Part shown: positions 19,854-29,483 of the stretch, in pieces
Layout of the letters: every line of letters starts with the position of its first letter
How positions within the stretch are numbered: position 1 is the stretch's first letter
DNA from: Hyphomicrobiales bacterium
Lineage (GTDB): Bacteria > Pseudomonadota > Alphaproteobacteria > Rhizobiales > Rhizobiaceae
Assembly: GCA_900472295.1 (NCBI GenBank)
Contig: UCIA01000002.1
Location: 1 to 64,000 of the forward strand
Length of the DNA: 64,000 bases
Direction of reading: 5' to 3'
Made by a program: the position numbers and the translations under genes
The notes under the pieces: generated by a model
What the model saw: the letters and a program-made list of their open reading frames with translations, nothing else
What the model was told of the DNA's origin: nothing
The model's database searches: none

Positions 19854-20819
19854 GTGAGCGGACAGCCGACCGAGCATGCGGATGTCGTCGAGGCAGCGAT
19901 CGCCAGTAACGATGCGGCACGTTCCGCGTTGATCGCCTCCTGGCGACGCTCGTCGACAAAGCACGGGCTCGATCCGGCCGAACGCGCGGCGCCGAGACGT
20001 TTGACCGAGGCCGAGTTCCGACAGGCTCGGCAGCGCGTCGAGCGATTGATCAGCGCCGCCAATGCCAGTCTCGATCGGCTCTATCTGGCGGTTGGCGGTA
20101 TTGGCTGTTGCGTCTTGCTTGCCGACCGCGAAGGCATTCCCGTCGAACGTCGCGGCGCCATCGCGGATGACGACACCTTCGGTGAGTGGGGTCTGTGGAC
20201 CGGCACGGTATGGAGCGAGGATGCCGAAGGCACCAACGGCATCGGCACGTGTCTTGCCGATCAGCGGGCGCTGACCATCCACCGCGACCAGCACTTTTTC
20301 TCGCGCAACACGCTGCTTAGTTGCACGACGGCGCCGGTCTATGATCACGAAGGCAATCTGGCGGCGGCGCTCGACGTTTCGTCGTGCCGTTCGGATTTGA
20401 CCGAAGGTTTTGTCAATCTGATCGCCATGGCAGTGGGCGACGCGGCACGCCGCATCGAGGCGGAGAATTTCCGCATGGTGTTTTCGAACGCCCGCATCCT
20501 GCTTGCGCCGATCACGGAGCGCAGCGCCGGCGCGCTGATTGCGATCGACCAAGACGACCTTGTGGTCGGTGCTACGCGCTCGGCGCGGCTTGCGCTCGGC
20601 ATTACGCCTGAGGCGCTGGCCAAAGGCCTGCTGGCAGCCGATGTCCTTGGCGATGAGATGAGAGCCATCCAAGATCTGGGCGACGCCGAACGCAGTGCGC
20701 TGCAGCGGGCCATGACGCGCGTCGGCGGCAATGTCTCGGCCGCGGCCCAGAGCCTCGGCATTTCGCGCGCAACGCTGCATCGCAAGCTCGCCCGTTTCGG
20801 CATAAGGCGTCCGCACTGA
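19854..20819 (+). CDS. AcoR-like regulator: GAF sensor plus Fis-type HTH, no AAA+ domain
   Basis: 321 residues from the GTG at 19854, chosen because GGGAGGAAGA lies just upstream. An ATG at 19827 is possible. The N-terminal part has the AcoR-type A-S-W-R-R-S-S helix, then a GAF domain (about 60-210) with E-G-T-N-G-I-G-T-C and the Cys pair G-I-G-C-C. The C-terminus is a Fis HTH (G-G-N-V-S-A-A-A-Q-S-L-G-I-S-R-A-T-L-H-R). The sigma-54-contacting ATPase domain with G-A-F-T-G-A is missing, replaced by about 80 residues. It probably controls the aldehyde dehydrogenase 141 bases downstream. Confidence 0.85.
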   Translation: MSGQPTEHADVVEAAIASNDAARSALIASWRRSSTKHGLDPAERAAPRRLTEAEFRQARQRVERLISAANASLDRLYLAVGGIGCCVLLADREGIPVERRGAIADDDTFGEWGLWTGTVWSEDAEGTNGIGTCLADQRALTIHRDQHFFSRNTLLSCTTAPVYDHEGNLAAALDVSSCRSDLTEGFVNLIAMAVGDAARRIEAENFRMVFSNARILLAPITERSAGALIAIDQDDLVVGATRSARLALGITPEALAKGLLAADVLGDEMRAIQDLGDAERSALQRAMTRVGGNVSAAAQSLGISRATLHRKLARFGIRRPH

Positions 20820-20834
20820 GTTTTCGGTCTCGAC

Positions 20835-20854
20835 CTGTCGCAGTTCTGCGACAG
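20835..20854. promoter_or_regulatory. Candidate operator upstream of the aldehyde dehydrogenase
   Basis: CTGTCGCAG-TT-CTGCGACAG, a perfect 9-2-9 inverted repeat just after the regulator stop and 106 bases before the ALDH start. TGTCGC-type dyads are the kind of target bound by Fis-HTH activators of this group. A second dyad, GGCTGA-CATA-TCAGCC, lies at 20881-20896. Confidence 0.6.
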
Positions 20855-20960
20855 TCGAACCCACTCGGCTGACCGGCCGGGGCTGACATATCAGCCGTCG
20901 TCAGCAACTCTTCTCTCAGGCACGCCGCATCCTGTGGTGCTGCTTCTTGGGAGGAAGACA

Positions 20961-22478
<1,518 letters not shown>

Positions 22479-22566
22479 TCGGCATGCGGTGATCCTGTTG
22501 GAAGGATCATGCACGATCTGACATCGAGGCGCGGCCGGAAGGCTGCGCCTCGATCCAAATCAAGGG

Positions 22567-22615
22567 GAGCATGGATGTCGTCCGAAAACCGCTCCACACT
22601 TTTGGCATCATGCTC
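22567..22615. repeat. GCATGATG-type palindromic repeat (subtype B)
   Basis: GAGCATGGATGTCGTCCGAAAACCG pairs with CACACTTTTGGCATCATGCTC. It lies between the ALDH and DUF779 genes, 19 bases before the latter's start. Confidence 0.8.
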
Positions 22616-22633
22616 TAGGCGACGGAGGACGGC

Positions 22634-23002
22634 ATGCTAGACAAGGTATCCTTGGGAAAAGTATCGGCGACGCCACAGGCCGAAGCGTTCCTGGCCGAGA
22701 TCATCGCCGATCACGGCCCCGTCCTGTTCCACCAGTCGGGTGGCTGCTGCGACGGCTCCTCGCCAATGTGTTATCCCCAAAGCGATTTCATCGTCGGTGA
22801 CAATGACGTCATGCTGGGCGAGATCGGCGAAACGCCGGTCTATATCAGCGGTTCGCAATATGAGGTGTGGAAACACACCGATCTCATCATCGATGTGGTG
22901 CCGGGCAGGGGCGGTATGTTTTCGCTCGACAATGGCCGCGAAAGGCGATTCCTGACCCGTTCAACAATCTGTGCTGTCCCATCGGGATCGCTTGGGGCCT
23001 GA
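22634..23002 (+). CDS. DUF779 protein, partner of ExaC-type aldehyde dehydrogenases
   Basis: 122 residues. The core H-Q-S-G-G-C-C-D-G-S-S-P-M-C (about residues 34-47), Y-I-S-G-S-Q-Y-E-V-W-K-H-T and R-F-L-T-R-S are hallmarks of DUF779. The three clustered cysteines suggest a metal or redox site. Such genes often follow acetaldehyde dehydrogenase genes, as here, but their role is unknown. After R-F-L-T-R-S the last 13 residues look unlike the family tail as I recall it, so a small 3' frameshift is possible. Confidence 0.85.
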   Translation: MLDKVSLGKVSATPQAEAFLAEIIADHGPVLFHQSGGCCDGSSPMCYPQSDFIVGDNDVMLGEIGETPVYISGSQYEVWKHTDLIIDVVPGRGGMFSLDNGRERRFLTRSTICAVPSGSLGA

Positions 23003-23043
23003 AGGGATTGACCACGCCGGCCCGAGCGGGGCAGTAAACTGAC

Positions 23044-23418
23044 ATGTACAATCTGCTTCTCGTTGTGGTCGGCGGCGGAATCGGCGCCGGCATTCGCCAC
23101 CTGACCAATATCGGCGCCTTGCGCCTCGTCGGCCCGAATTACCCCTGGGGCACGATGGCGATCAACATCGTCGGCTCCTTCGCCATGGGCCTGTTCATCG
23201 CCACGCTGATGCGGCGCGGCGGCTCCAACGAACTGAGATTGTTCGTCGCCACCGGCATCTTTGGTGGCTTCACCACCTTCTCCGCCTTTTCGCTCGATTT
23301 CGCCACGCTGTGGGAGCGGGGGGCGACCTTGCCTGCGCTGGGATATGCGCTGGCCAGCGTCATTGGCGCCATTATCGCCCTGTTTCTGGGACTTTGGCTC
23401 GCAAGAACCGTTCCTTAG
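23044..23418 (+). CDS. crcB: Fluoride channel CrcB/Fluc
   Basis: 124 residues with four predicted transmembrane helices. It forms a dual-topology dimer that exports F-. G-G-G-I-G-A-G-I-R-H at the start, N-I-V-G-S-F near residue 42 and G-G-F-T-T-F-S-A-F-S (about 76-85), holding the pore Phe and polar track, are complete. No crcB-type fluoride riboswitch was found in the 41 bases upstream. Confidence 0.95.
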   Translation: MYNLLLVVVGGGIGAGIRHLTNIGALRLVGPNYPWGTMAINIVGSFAMGLFIATLMRRGGSNELRLFVATGIFGGFTTFSAFSLDFATLWERGATLPALGYALASVIGAIIALFLGLWLARTVP

Positions 23419-23455
23419 TGCTATTGCCGCGCTTCAAAACGAAAGAAGCAAAAAA

Positions 23456-24436
23456 ATGGCAGGCGTAGAACAGATCACGGTGGAGGCCGGCGAGGCGGGC
23501 ATGCGGCTCGATCGCTGGTTCAAGACCCATTTCCCCGGCCTCGGTTTTGGCCACCTGCAGAAGCTGCTGCGCTCCGGCCAGATCCGCGTCGACGGCGGCC
23601 GGGTCAAGGCCGACAGCCGCGTCGAGCCGGGCCAGGTGGTGCGCGTGCCGCCGCTCGAGGTCGACAAGAAGGGCGAAAGCGCGCTGACCGGCCACTCGAT
23701 CCGCAACCAGGGCGACGCGGATGTGCTGGCCAAGATGCTGCTGCACGAAGATCCGAAAGTCTTTGTCTTCAACAAGCCGGCTGGCTTGGCCGTGCAGGGC
23801 GGCTCCGGCGTCACCCGCAATGTCGACGACATGCTGGAGGCCTGGCGCAGCCAGAAGGGCGAGAAGCCGCGCCTGGTGCACCGGCTCGACCGCGACACGT
23901 CGGGTGTGCTGGTCGTCGCCCGCACCCGGCTTGCGGCGATGAAGCTTTCCGAGTCATTCCGGGCGCGAGAGACCAAGAAGACCTATTGGGCGCTGGTCAA
24001 GGGTGTGCCGCCCAAGCGCGAGGACAAGATCTCGACCTGGCTGATCAAGGAGCCGACCGAGGACGGCGACCGCGTGCGCGTGGCAGCCCATGGCGAAAAG
24101 GGCGCCGACCATGCCGTGTCCTACTACCGCATCATCGAGCAGGCGGCGCAGACCATGACCTGGCTGGAGATGGAGCCATACACCGGCCGCACCCACCAGC
24201 TTCGCGTCCATGCCGCCTATATTGGCTGCCCGATCCTTGGCGACCCCAAATATTTCGAGGCCGACACCAACTGGGATTTTCCGGGCGGTGTCCAAAACCG
24301 CCTGCATCTGCATGCGCGCCGCATCGTCATTCCGCATCCCGACAAGGGCGTTATCGACGTCACCGCGCCGATGCCGCCGCATATGCGCCAGAGCTGGAAC
24401 CTGATCGGCTTCGACGACGCCAGCGCGGAGGACTGA
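23456..24436 (+). CDS. 23S rRNA pseudouridine synthase, RluC/RluD type
   Basis: 326 residues from the ATG at 23456. The longer open frame from 23261 overlaps crcB. An S4 RNA-binding domain (about 15-75; L-R-S-G-Q-I-R-V-D-G-G-R-V-K) precedes the catalytic domain. H-R-L-D-R-D-T-S-G-V-L contains the nucleophile D145, and G-R-T-H-Q-L-R-V-H is the second signature. It isomerises uridines in large-subunit rRNA. It lies in a compact run with crcB, the DMT exporter and the ATP12 gene. Confidence 0.93.
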   Translation: MAGVEQITVEAGEAGMRLDRWFKTHFPGLGFGHLQKLLRSGQIRVDGGRVKADSRVEPGQVVRVPPLEVDKKGESALTGHSIRNQGDADVLAKMLLHEDPKVFVFNKPAGLAVQGGSGVTRNVDDMLEAWRSQKGEKPRLVHRLDRDTSGVLVVARTRLAAMKLSESFRARETKKTYWALVKGVPPKREDKISTWLIKEPTEDGDRVRVAAHGEKGADHAVSYYRIIEQAAQTMTWLEMEPYTGRTHQLRVHAAYIGCPILGDPKYFEADTNWDFPGGVQNRLHLHARRIVIPHPDKGVIDVTAPMPPHMRQSWNLIGFDDASAED

Positions 24437-24438
24437 CA

Positions 24439-25356
24439 TTGGCGGTTGCCTCGTCATTGGATCGCCGCGACGCGGTCGATCTGGCGGCTGCCGCCATCAT
24501 GGTCGGGCTGACCTTTTCCTGGGGGCTGAACTACGTCGCCGCCAAGATCTCCTATGCCGGCTATGACCCGGTCTTCGTCTCCATCGCACGCTCGATCATC
24601 GGCGGGCTCTGCGTGCTCGGCTGGTGCTGGCTGCGCGGCATAAAACTGTTCGAGCCGGATGGGTCGCTTGTCGCCGGCATCGTGGTCGGCGTCCTGTTCG
24701 GCGTCGAGTTCCTGTGCCTCTATATCGGGCTGGAATACACGACCGTTGCCCGCAACACGCTGCTGGTCAACACCATGCCGTTCTGGGTCCTGATCGGTGG
24801 CCATTTCCTGCTTGGTGAGCGCATCAATGCGCGCAAGCTTGGCGGGCTTGTTCTTGCCTTCTGCGGCCTGGTGGCGGTGTTTTCCGACGGGATTGTCGGC
24901 GGCACCGATACGACGCTGATGGGCGATCTGCTCAGCCTCGGCTCCGGCATCCTCTGGGCGGCGACCAGCATCGTCATCAAGCGCTCGAAACTGGTCGAGA
25001 CAAGCGCTGAGAAACTGCTGCTCTATCAACTGGCCGGGGCGGCCATTGTCGGTGTCCTGGTAATGCCTTTCGCCGGCCCGCCGATCCGCGCGGTTACCAC
25101 CGTGTCGACATTGGCGCTGCTGTTCCAGTCGCTCTATATTGTTGCCTTCACCTATGTGCTGTGGTTCTGGCTGCTCAGGCGTTATCCGGCATCGGGCCTG
25201 TCGAGCTTCGCCTTCCTGTCGCCGGTGTTCGGCGTGCTGTGCGGCGCGGTCATTCTGGGCGAGGCGCCAACACTCCGAATCTTTGTGGCGCTAGGGCTGA
25301 TCGCCATCGGCCTGATCATCGTCAACCGGCCGGCGCGCAAACAGGTTTTGGGCTAA
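24439..25356 (+). CDS. DMT-superfamily (EamA) exporter
   Basis: 305 residues if started at the TTG at 24439, two bases after the pseudouridine synthase stop, with GCGGAGGA about 8 bases ahead. The in-frame extension back to 23986 is a shadow. Ten hydrophobic segments arranged as two EamA repeats are seen (F-S-W-G-L-N-Y-V-A-A-K near residue 28; second repeat from about 160). Family members export amino acids or other metabolites. The substrate cannot be told. Confidence 0.88.
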   Translation: MAVASSLDRRDAVDLAAAAIMVGLTFSWGLNYVAAKISYAGYDPVFVSIARSIIGGLCVLGWCWLRGIKLFEPDGSLVAGIVVGVLFGVEFLCLYIGLEYTTVARNTLLVNTMPFWVLIGGHFLLGERINARKLGGLVLAFCGLVAVFSDGIVGGTDTTLMGDLLSLGSGILWAATSIVIKRSKLVETSAEKLLLYQLAGAAIVGVLVMPFAGPPIRAVTTVSTLALLFQSLYIVAFTYVLWFWLLRRYPASGLSSFAFLSPVFGVLCGAVILGEAPTLRIFVALGLIAIGLIIVNRPARKQVLG

Positions 25357-25366
25357 GGAGTTCAAT

Positions 25367-26158
25367 ATGCGTGACATCCTCAACGACCTTGAAGCAGGCA
25401 AGCATCTCTCCGATCCGGATCCGGTGCGACGCGCCCAGATCCAGATGAAGACGCATCTGCCGAAGCGCTTCTACAAGGACGCCTCGGTCGCAGCTGTCGA
25501 AGAGGGTTTTGCCGTCCATCTCGACGGCAAGCCGGTGCGCACGCCGGGCAAGGCGCTGCTCGTGCTGCCGACAGAGAAGTCGGCCGCCCTTGTCGCCGGC
25601 GAATTCGCCGCGCAAGGCGAAACCATCGATCCCGTGACAATGCCGGTTCTGCGTCTGGTCAACACCGCCATCGACGGCGTCGCCAGCGACCCGCAGGCGG
25701 TTCTGGAGGACGTGTTGCGGTTCGCCTCATCGGATCTTACCTGCTACCGCGCCGACGCGCCACAGGGGCTGGTCGAGCTGCAGAACCGGCATTGGGACCC
25801 GGTGATCGACTGGGCGCGCAGCGCGCTTGGCGCTCGCTTCAATCTCGCCGAGGGCATCATCCATGTCGAGCAGCCGCGCGAAAGCATCGCGGTGCTCGGC
25901 GCCCATCTGGCCCAGCGCGCCGAGCCGCTGCGGCTGGCCGCCATCCATGTCATGACTTCCCTGACCGGATCGGCGCTCTTGGCGCTGGCTGTCGATTACG
26001 GCGAGATCGACGCCGAAGCGGCCTGGGCCGCCGGCCATGTCGATGAGGACTGGCAGATCGAGCAGTGGGGTCAGGATGCGGAGGCGGTCGCGCGCCGCTC
26101 CGCCCGCAAGCGCGACATGATGGCCGCCATCAGCCTTCTCGAGGCGCTGAAGGGCTGA
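25367..26158 (+). CDS. ATP12-family F1-ATPase assembly chaperone
   Basis: 263 residues, the typical alphaproteobacterial ATP12 length. The family chaperones the F1 alpha subunit in mitochondria and alphaproteobacteria. Recognised segments are R-F-Y-K-D-A, F-A-V-H-L-D-G-K-P-V-R-T-P, the S-S-D-L-T-C-Y-R-A motif near residue 125, and D-E-D-W-Q-I-E-Q-W-G-Q-D-x-E-A. It starts 10 bases after the DMT gene, so it is probably cotranscribed. Confidence 0.92.
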   Translation: MRDILNDLEAGKHLSDPDPVRRAQIQMKTHLPKRFYKDASVAAVEEGFAVHLDGKPVRTPGKALLVLPTEKSAALVAGEFAAQGETIDPVTMPVLRLVNTAIDGVASDPQAVLEDVLRFASSDLTCYRADAPQGLVELQNRHWDPVIDWARSALGARFNLAEGIIHVEQPRESIAVLGAHLAQRAEPLRLAAIHVMTSLTGSALLALAVDYGEIDAEAAWAAGHVDEDWQIEQWGQDAEAVARRSARKRDMMAAISLLEALKG

Positions 26159-26405
26159 AATCCAGTACGCTGCGGCCTTTTATTTGAGCATGATCTTTAC
26201 CAGAGCCGATCGTCACGTTCGGAGATTATGTTCTATTTCGCACTGCACCTAATACCAAAGTCATAATCCCATCGTCGCTCTGCCGCCGCCGGGCCCTTTC
26301 TGTCATTTTTTGCGCCGATGGCTGGCTGAGTCGGCGTTCAGAGGGAACGCCGACAGTGACGCCCGGCATCGAAGGCAGACGGGATCTCACGGGAGGACAT
26401 TTCTC

Positions 26406-28292
26406 ATGGCAATTGCATCGACCGCCGGCGGCGCGAGCCGCGGCATGACGCGGGAGGAGAAGAAAGTCATCTTCGCTTCCTCGCTCGGCACGATTTTCGA
26501 ATGGTACGATTTCTATCTCTACGGCGCATTGGCGGCCGCAATCGGCGCCACATTCTTCGCCTCCTATCCAGAGTCGACACGCAACATCTTCACGCTGCTG
26601 GTTTTCGCTGCCGGCTTTCTGGTGCGTCCGTTCGGCGCGCTGGTGTTCGGCCGCATCGGCGATCTCGTCGGCCGCAAATACACATTTCTTGTCACCATCA
26701 CGATCATGGGCCTGTCGACCTTCCTGGTCGGCCTGCTTCCCGGCTCGGCGAGCTGGGGCATCGCGGCGCCGATCATCCTGGTCGTGCTGCGCATGCTGCA
26801 GGGCCTGGCGCTCGGCGGTGAGTATGGCGGTGCGGCGACCTATGTTGCCGAGCATGCTCCCGACGACCGCCGCGGCTTCTATACGTCGTGGATCCAGACG
26901 ACGGCGACGCTTGGCCTGTTCCTGTCGCTGATCATCATCCTGGCCGTGCAGAATTCGCTGAGCAAAGAGGATTTCGCGGCCTGGGGCTGGCGAATTCCCT
27001 TCCTGCTCTCAGCCATCCTGCTCGCCATATCGGTCTGGATTCGCCTGACGCTTTCGGAATCGCCGGCCTTCGTACGCATGAAGGAAGAGGGCAAGGGCTC
27101 CAAGGCGCCTTTGTCGGAAGCCTTCGGCCAATGGAAGAATGCAAAAATTGCGCTGCTGGCGCTTTTCGGCCTCACCGCCGGCCAGGCCGTGGTTTGGTAC
27201 AATGGCCAGTTCTACGCACTTTTCTTCCTCACCAATGTGCTCAAGGTGGACGCGCAGTCGGTCAACATCATGGTCGCGATCGCGCTGGCGGTCGGCGCGA
27301 TCTTCTTCGTCGTGTTCGGCTGGCTTTCCGACAAGATCGGCCGCAAGCCGATCATCATGGCCGGCCTGGCCCTGGCGATCGTCACCACCTTCCCGCTGTT
27401 CAAGGCGCTGACCTGGGCCGCCAACCCGGCGCTCGCCACCGCACAGCAGAACACGCGCGCCACGGTGACTGCCGCACCAGGGGACTGCAATTTCCAGTTC
27501 AACCCGACCGGAACACGCAAGCCTCTCACCTCATGTGATATTGCAACCGACTTCCTTGCCAAGAGCTCCGTGCCTTATGACACTGTCACGACGGCGGCAC
27601 CGGGGACGGCGGCCACTGTCAAGATCGGCACCGAAACCGTGACGTCCTATGATGCCGTGGCAGCCGCGGACAAGGCAGCAGCAAGCGACGCTGCTTTCAA
27701 GAAGGCGGTCAACATCTCGCTTCAGGATGGCGGCTATCCGCTGAAGCGTGCCGCAGCCAAGGTCTCCGACCAGAAGCTCGACGCCTTTGTCGCGGCCAAT
27801 CCCGAACTGAAGCTCGATGCGGCAGCCATCCGCGCCGGCGAAAAGGCCACTGTCCCGCTCGCCCAGGCGGTCAAGGACAAGCTGCTGACGGCCGATGAAG
27901 CCGCCGGCGCCACGGACGTGACGGTCTACACCGTTCCGGGGGGCGGTGCGTTCTCGATGTTTGCCGACCCGGCAGCGGTCAACTGGGCAAAGGTCATCGG
28001 CATCCTGTTCATCCTGGTCGTCTACGTGACCATGGTCTACGGGCCGATCGCGGCCATCCTGGTCGAGATGTTCCCGACCCGCATCCGCTATACCGGCATG
28101 TCGCTGCCCTACCACATCGGCAATGGCTGGTTCGGCGGCCTGCTGCCGGCGATCGTGTTCGCGCTCAGCGCCTCCAGGGGCGATATCTACTATGGCCTCT
28201 GGTATCCGGTGGTGATCGCGGCGATGTCGCTGATCATCGGCATGATCTTCGTCAGGGATACGCTGGGAACCAACCTGCACGACAAGGACTAG
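26406..28292 (+). CDS. MFS transporter, metabolite:H+ symporter type, with a large loop insert
   Basis: 628 residues from the ATG at 26406. The N-terminal six-helix half carries S-S-L-G-T-I-F-E-W-Y-D-F-Y-L-Y and G-R-I-G-D-L-V-G-R-K-Y, both typical of ProP/KgtP-like symporters. After about helix 8 a mostly hydrophilic segment of about 190 residues (about 335-523), rich in Ala, Lys, Thr and Asp, interrupts the fold before V-N-W-A-K-V-I-G-I-L. The remaining helices then follow normally (E-M-F-P-T-R-I-R-Y-T-G-M-S). Most MHS members are 430-560 residues. Substrate unknown. A strong terminator follows. Confidence 0.9.
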   Translation: MAIASTAGGASRGMTREEKKVIFASSLGTIFEWYDFYLYGALAAAIGATFFASYPESTRNIFTLLVFAAGFLVRPFGALVFGRIGDLVGRKYTFLVTITIMGLSTFLVGLLPGSASWGIAAPIILVVLRMLQGLALGGEYGGAATYVAEHAPDDRRGFYTSWIQTTATLGLFLSLIIILAVQNSLSKEDFAAWGWRIPFLLSAILLAISVWIRLTLSESPAFVRMKEEGKGSKAPLSEAFGQWKNAKIALLALFGLTAGQAVVWYNGQFYALFFLTNVLKVDAQSVNIMVAIALAVGAIFFVVFGWLSDKIGRKPIIMAGLALAIVTTFPLFKALTWAANPALATAQQNTRATVTAAPGDCNFQFNPTGTRKPLTSCDIATDFLAKSSVPYDTVTTAAPGTAATVKIGTETVTSYDAVAAADKAAASDAAFKKAVNISLQDGGYPLKRAAAKVSDQKLDAFVAANPELKLDAAAIRAGEKATVPLAQAVKDKLLTADEAAGATDVTVYTVPGGGAFSMFADPAAVNWAKVIGILFILVVYVTMVYGPIAAILVEMFPTRIRYTGMSLPYHIGNGWFGGLLPAIVFALSASRGDIYYGLWYPVVIAAMSLIIGMIFVRDTLGTNLHDKD

Positions 28293-28316
28293 GCGCAACC
28301 CAGGTGTTCATAAAGA

Positions 28317-28347
28317 AACCCGGCGCGAGTAATCGCGCCGGGTTTTT
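28317..28347 (+). terminator. Rho-independent terminator after the MFS transporter
   Basis: AACCCGGCGCGA, GTAA loop, TCGCGCCGGGTT, TTT: a perfect 12-bp stem with a T-run, 25 bases after the stop codon. Confidence 0.93.
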
Positions 28348-28409
28348 CAATTCTCAGATCTGCTTCAGGCCGGTCCGCTTTGTGGCGACTTGAGCGTCTG
28401 ATGGCCTCG

Positions 28410-28802
28410 TCAAATGACCGCTACCGCGTCGACCTCTATGAGATAGCCTGGAGACATTATCGCTACCCCGATCACCACATTCGCTGGTTTGTGATTCCCA
28501 AACAGCGAAATCTGCGCGTCTTCGACGATCGGAACGTGTTCATCGCTCTTATAATCGACAATGTAGATGGTGATCTTGCAAACTTGATCGGGCCGCGCAC
28601 CCGCGGCACGGAGCGCTCGGCCGAGATTGGCGAATGCCAGGTGCGCTTGCGCCGCAAAATCACCATGCCCAACGAGCTTGCCGTTTATGTCTTCGGGCTG
28701 CTGGCCTGAGATGAACACCAGCCTGGTTCCCGTCGCGACGACAACCTGCGTGTAAATCTTTGGAGTTGGCAGATCATCCGGATTGATGAGTTCAAGCGAC
28801 AT
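28410..28802 (-). CDS. RidA/YjgF-family protein lacking the deaminase arginine
   Basis: 130 residues. Rid proteins form trimers, and RidA itself hydrolyses reactive enamine/imine intermediates from PLP enzymes. F-I-S-G-Q near residues 30-34, A-F-A-N-L-G-R-A-L-R-A-A-G and V-C-K-I-T-I-Y are family features. Where E. coli RidA has its catalytic Arg105 (P-A-R-S), this protein has P-A-N-V (N108), so it probably belongs to a Rid subgroup without that activity. It is on the same strand as gstI, 165 bases further on. Confidence 0.85.
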   Translation of the reverse strand: MSLELINPDDLPTPKIYTQVVVATGTRLVFISGQQPEDINGKLVGHGDFAAQAHLAFANLGRALRAAGARPDQVCKITIYIVDYKSDEHVPIVEDAQISLFGNHKPANVVIGVAIMSPGYLIEVDAVAVI

Positions 28803-28967
28803 CGGACGACCTCCTGTTTCGTTCGACTGAAATAGATATCAGTGATCACCGCGTGTTGGCACGCGGGGGGCAAATGGCAATCAAATGGGTGTCCACCACA
28901 GACAAGGCGCGCGCCAAAACGGCCCGCGCCTATCCGCAAACGCTCAGAGTCACAGTGTGAAGTGGGC

Positions 28968-29165
28968 CTAGCTCTTGCGAGGCTGCTCGGTTTCGGCGAC
29001 GGCCGCCTCGTGGTACCAGGCCTCGCCATAGCCCAAGGGATGATCGCGCAAGGCAGCGATCTCTGCTGCAAACTTGGCCTTTACGCCTAAATTTGAGGCA
29101 GACGCACGCGCTGCCACCGGGAACATCAGGATTTTTGCCGACGGACGGGCTGAGGTGATTTCCAT
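28968..29165 (-). CDS. gstI: GstI-like small protein (DUF2735), divergent from glnII
   Basis: 65 residues from the ATG at 29165, behind GAGAGG. An upstream ATG at 29225 would add 20 residues. S-A-K-I-L-M-F-P-V near residue 10 and G-E-A-W-Y-H-E-A-A-V near 49 match the DUF2735 family. In Rhizobium leguminosarum the gene in this position, gstI, encodes a small inhibitor of glnII (glutamine synthetase II) expression. The divergent position here fits that role. Assignment is by resemblance and context, with no structure known to me. Confidence 0.82.
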   Translation of the reverse strand: MEITSARPSAKILMFPVAARASASNLGVKAKFAAEIAALRDHPLGYGEAWYHEAAVAETEQPRKS

Positions 29166-29233
29166 GGCCGGGCGCCTCTCTTTTGCGGACCCTTGTCGAT
29201 TCATCTTTCCATCAAGGTAGGTCATGCAATCAG

Positions 29234-29252
29234 TTTAGGCAAGATGCCTAAA
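29234..29252. promoter_or_regulatory. Candidate operator dyad between gstI and glnII
   Basis: TTTAGGCA-AGA-TGCCTAAA, a perfect 8-3-8 inverted repeat lying 69 bases upstream of the gstI start. It could be a repressor or LysR-type site. It has no T-run and is not a terminator. Confidence 0.5.
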
Positions 29253-29379
29253 GAAAGATCAGTATTTGCCTGTTATTTATGCAGATTTGGCTTCTGAGCG
29301 ATCCCGGCGCAATGCTTAGACGGCTTGGCTGCATCGTCGGCATAAATGGGCACTTTTGACGCACCCCGCCCAGCGCAAA

Positions 29380-29395
29380 TGGCACATGACTTGCT
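29380..29395 (+). promoter_or_regulatory. Sigma-54 promoter of glnII
   Basis: TGGCAC-ATGAC-TTGCT fits the -24/-12 consensus (TGGCAC-N5-TTGCW) with the strict GG-N10-GC spacing. Transcription would begin near 29406, giving a leader of about 78 bases. This agrees with NtrC/sigma-54 control of glnII known in other rhizobia. Confidence 0.88.
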
Positions 29396-29483
29396 TTTTA
29401 TCGAACGGCAGCCGGTCTGCCGGATGGCTCGGCGTGCGCCGGTGTCATCCAGCTTCGGTGATCAAGCAACGAGAGGCTCTAGA

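Larger units (their letters stand above)
29166..29483. other. gstI-glnII divergent regulatory region
   Basis: 318 bases without a gene, AT-richer than its surroundings. It holds a 19-base dyad at 29234-29252 and a sigma-54 promoter match at 29380-29395. No convincing NtrC dyad (GCAC-N7-GTGC) was found by eye. Confidence 0.7.

Noticed and set aside
20915..20935. Sigma-54 promoter before the aldehyde dehydrogenase
   Set aside because: AGGCACGCCGCATCC looks similar, but GC is not at the required position after GG-N10, and the regulator has no sigma-54 activation domain.
23003..23043. Fluoride riboswitch before crcB
   Set aside because: The gap is only 41 bases and lacks the conserved crcB RNA motif elements.
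23986..24438. Long N-terminal extension of the DMT exporter
   Set aside because: The in-frame extension lies wholly inside the pseudouridine synthase gene and reads as low-complexity Arg/Gly-rich shadow.
26186..26200. GAGCATGATCTTT, a possible eighth palindromic repeat
   Set aside because: Only one arm is present. No matching GATCATGCTC arm follows within 100 bases.
29226..29379. NtrC sites upstream of the glnII promoter
   Set aside because: GCAC-like half sites occur (for example near 29350) but no GCAC-N7-GTGC dyad could be found, so none is listed.
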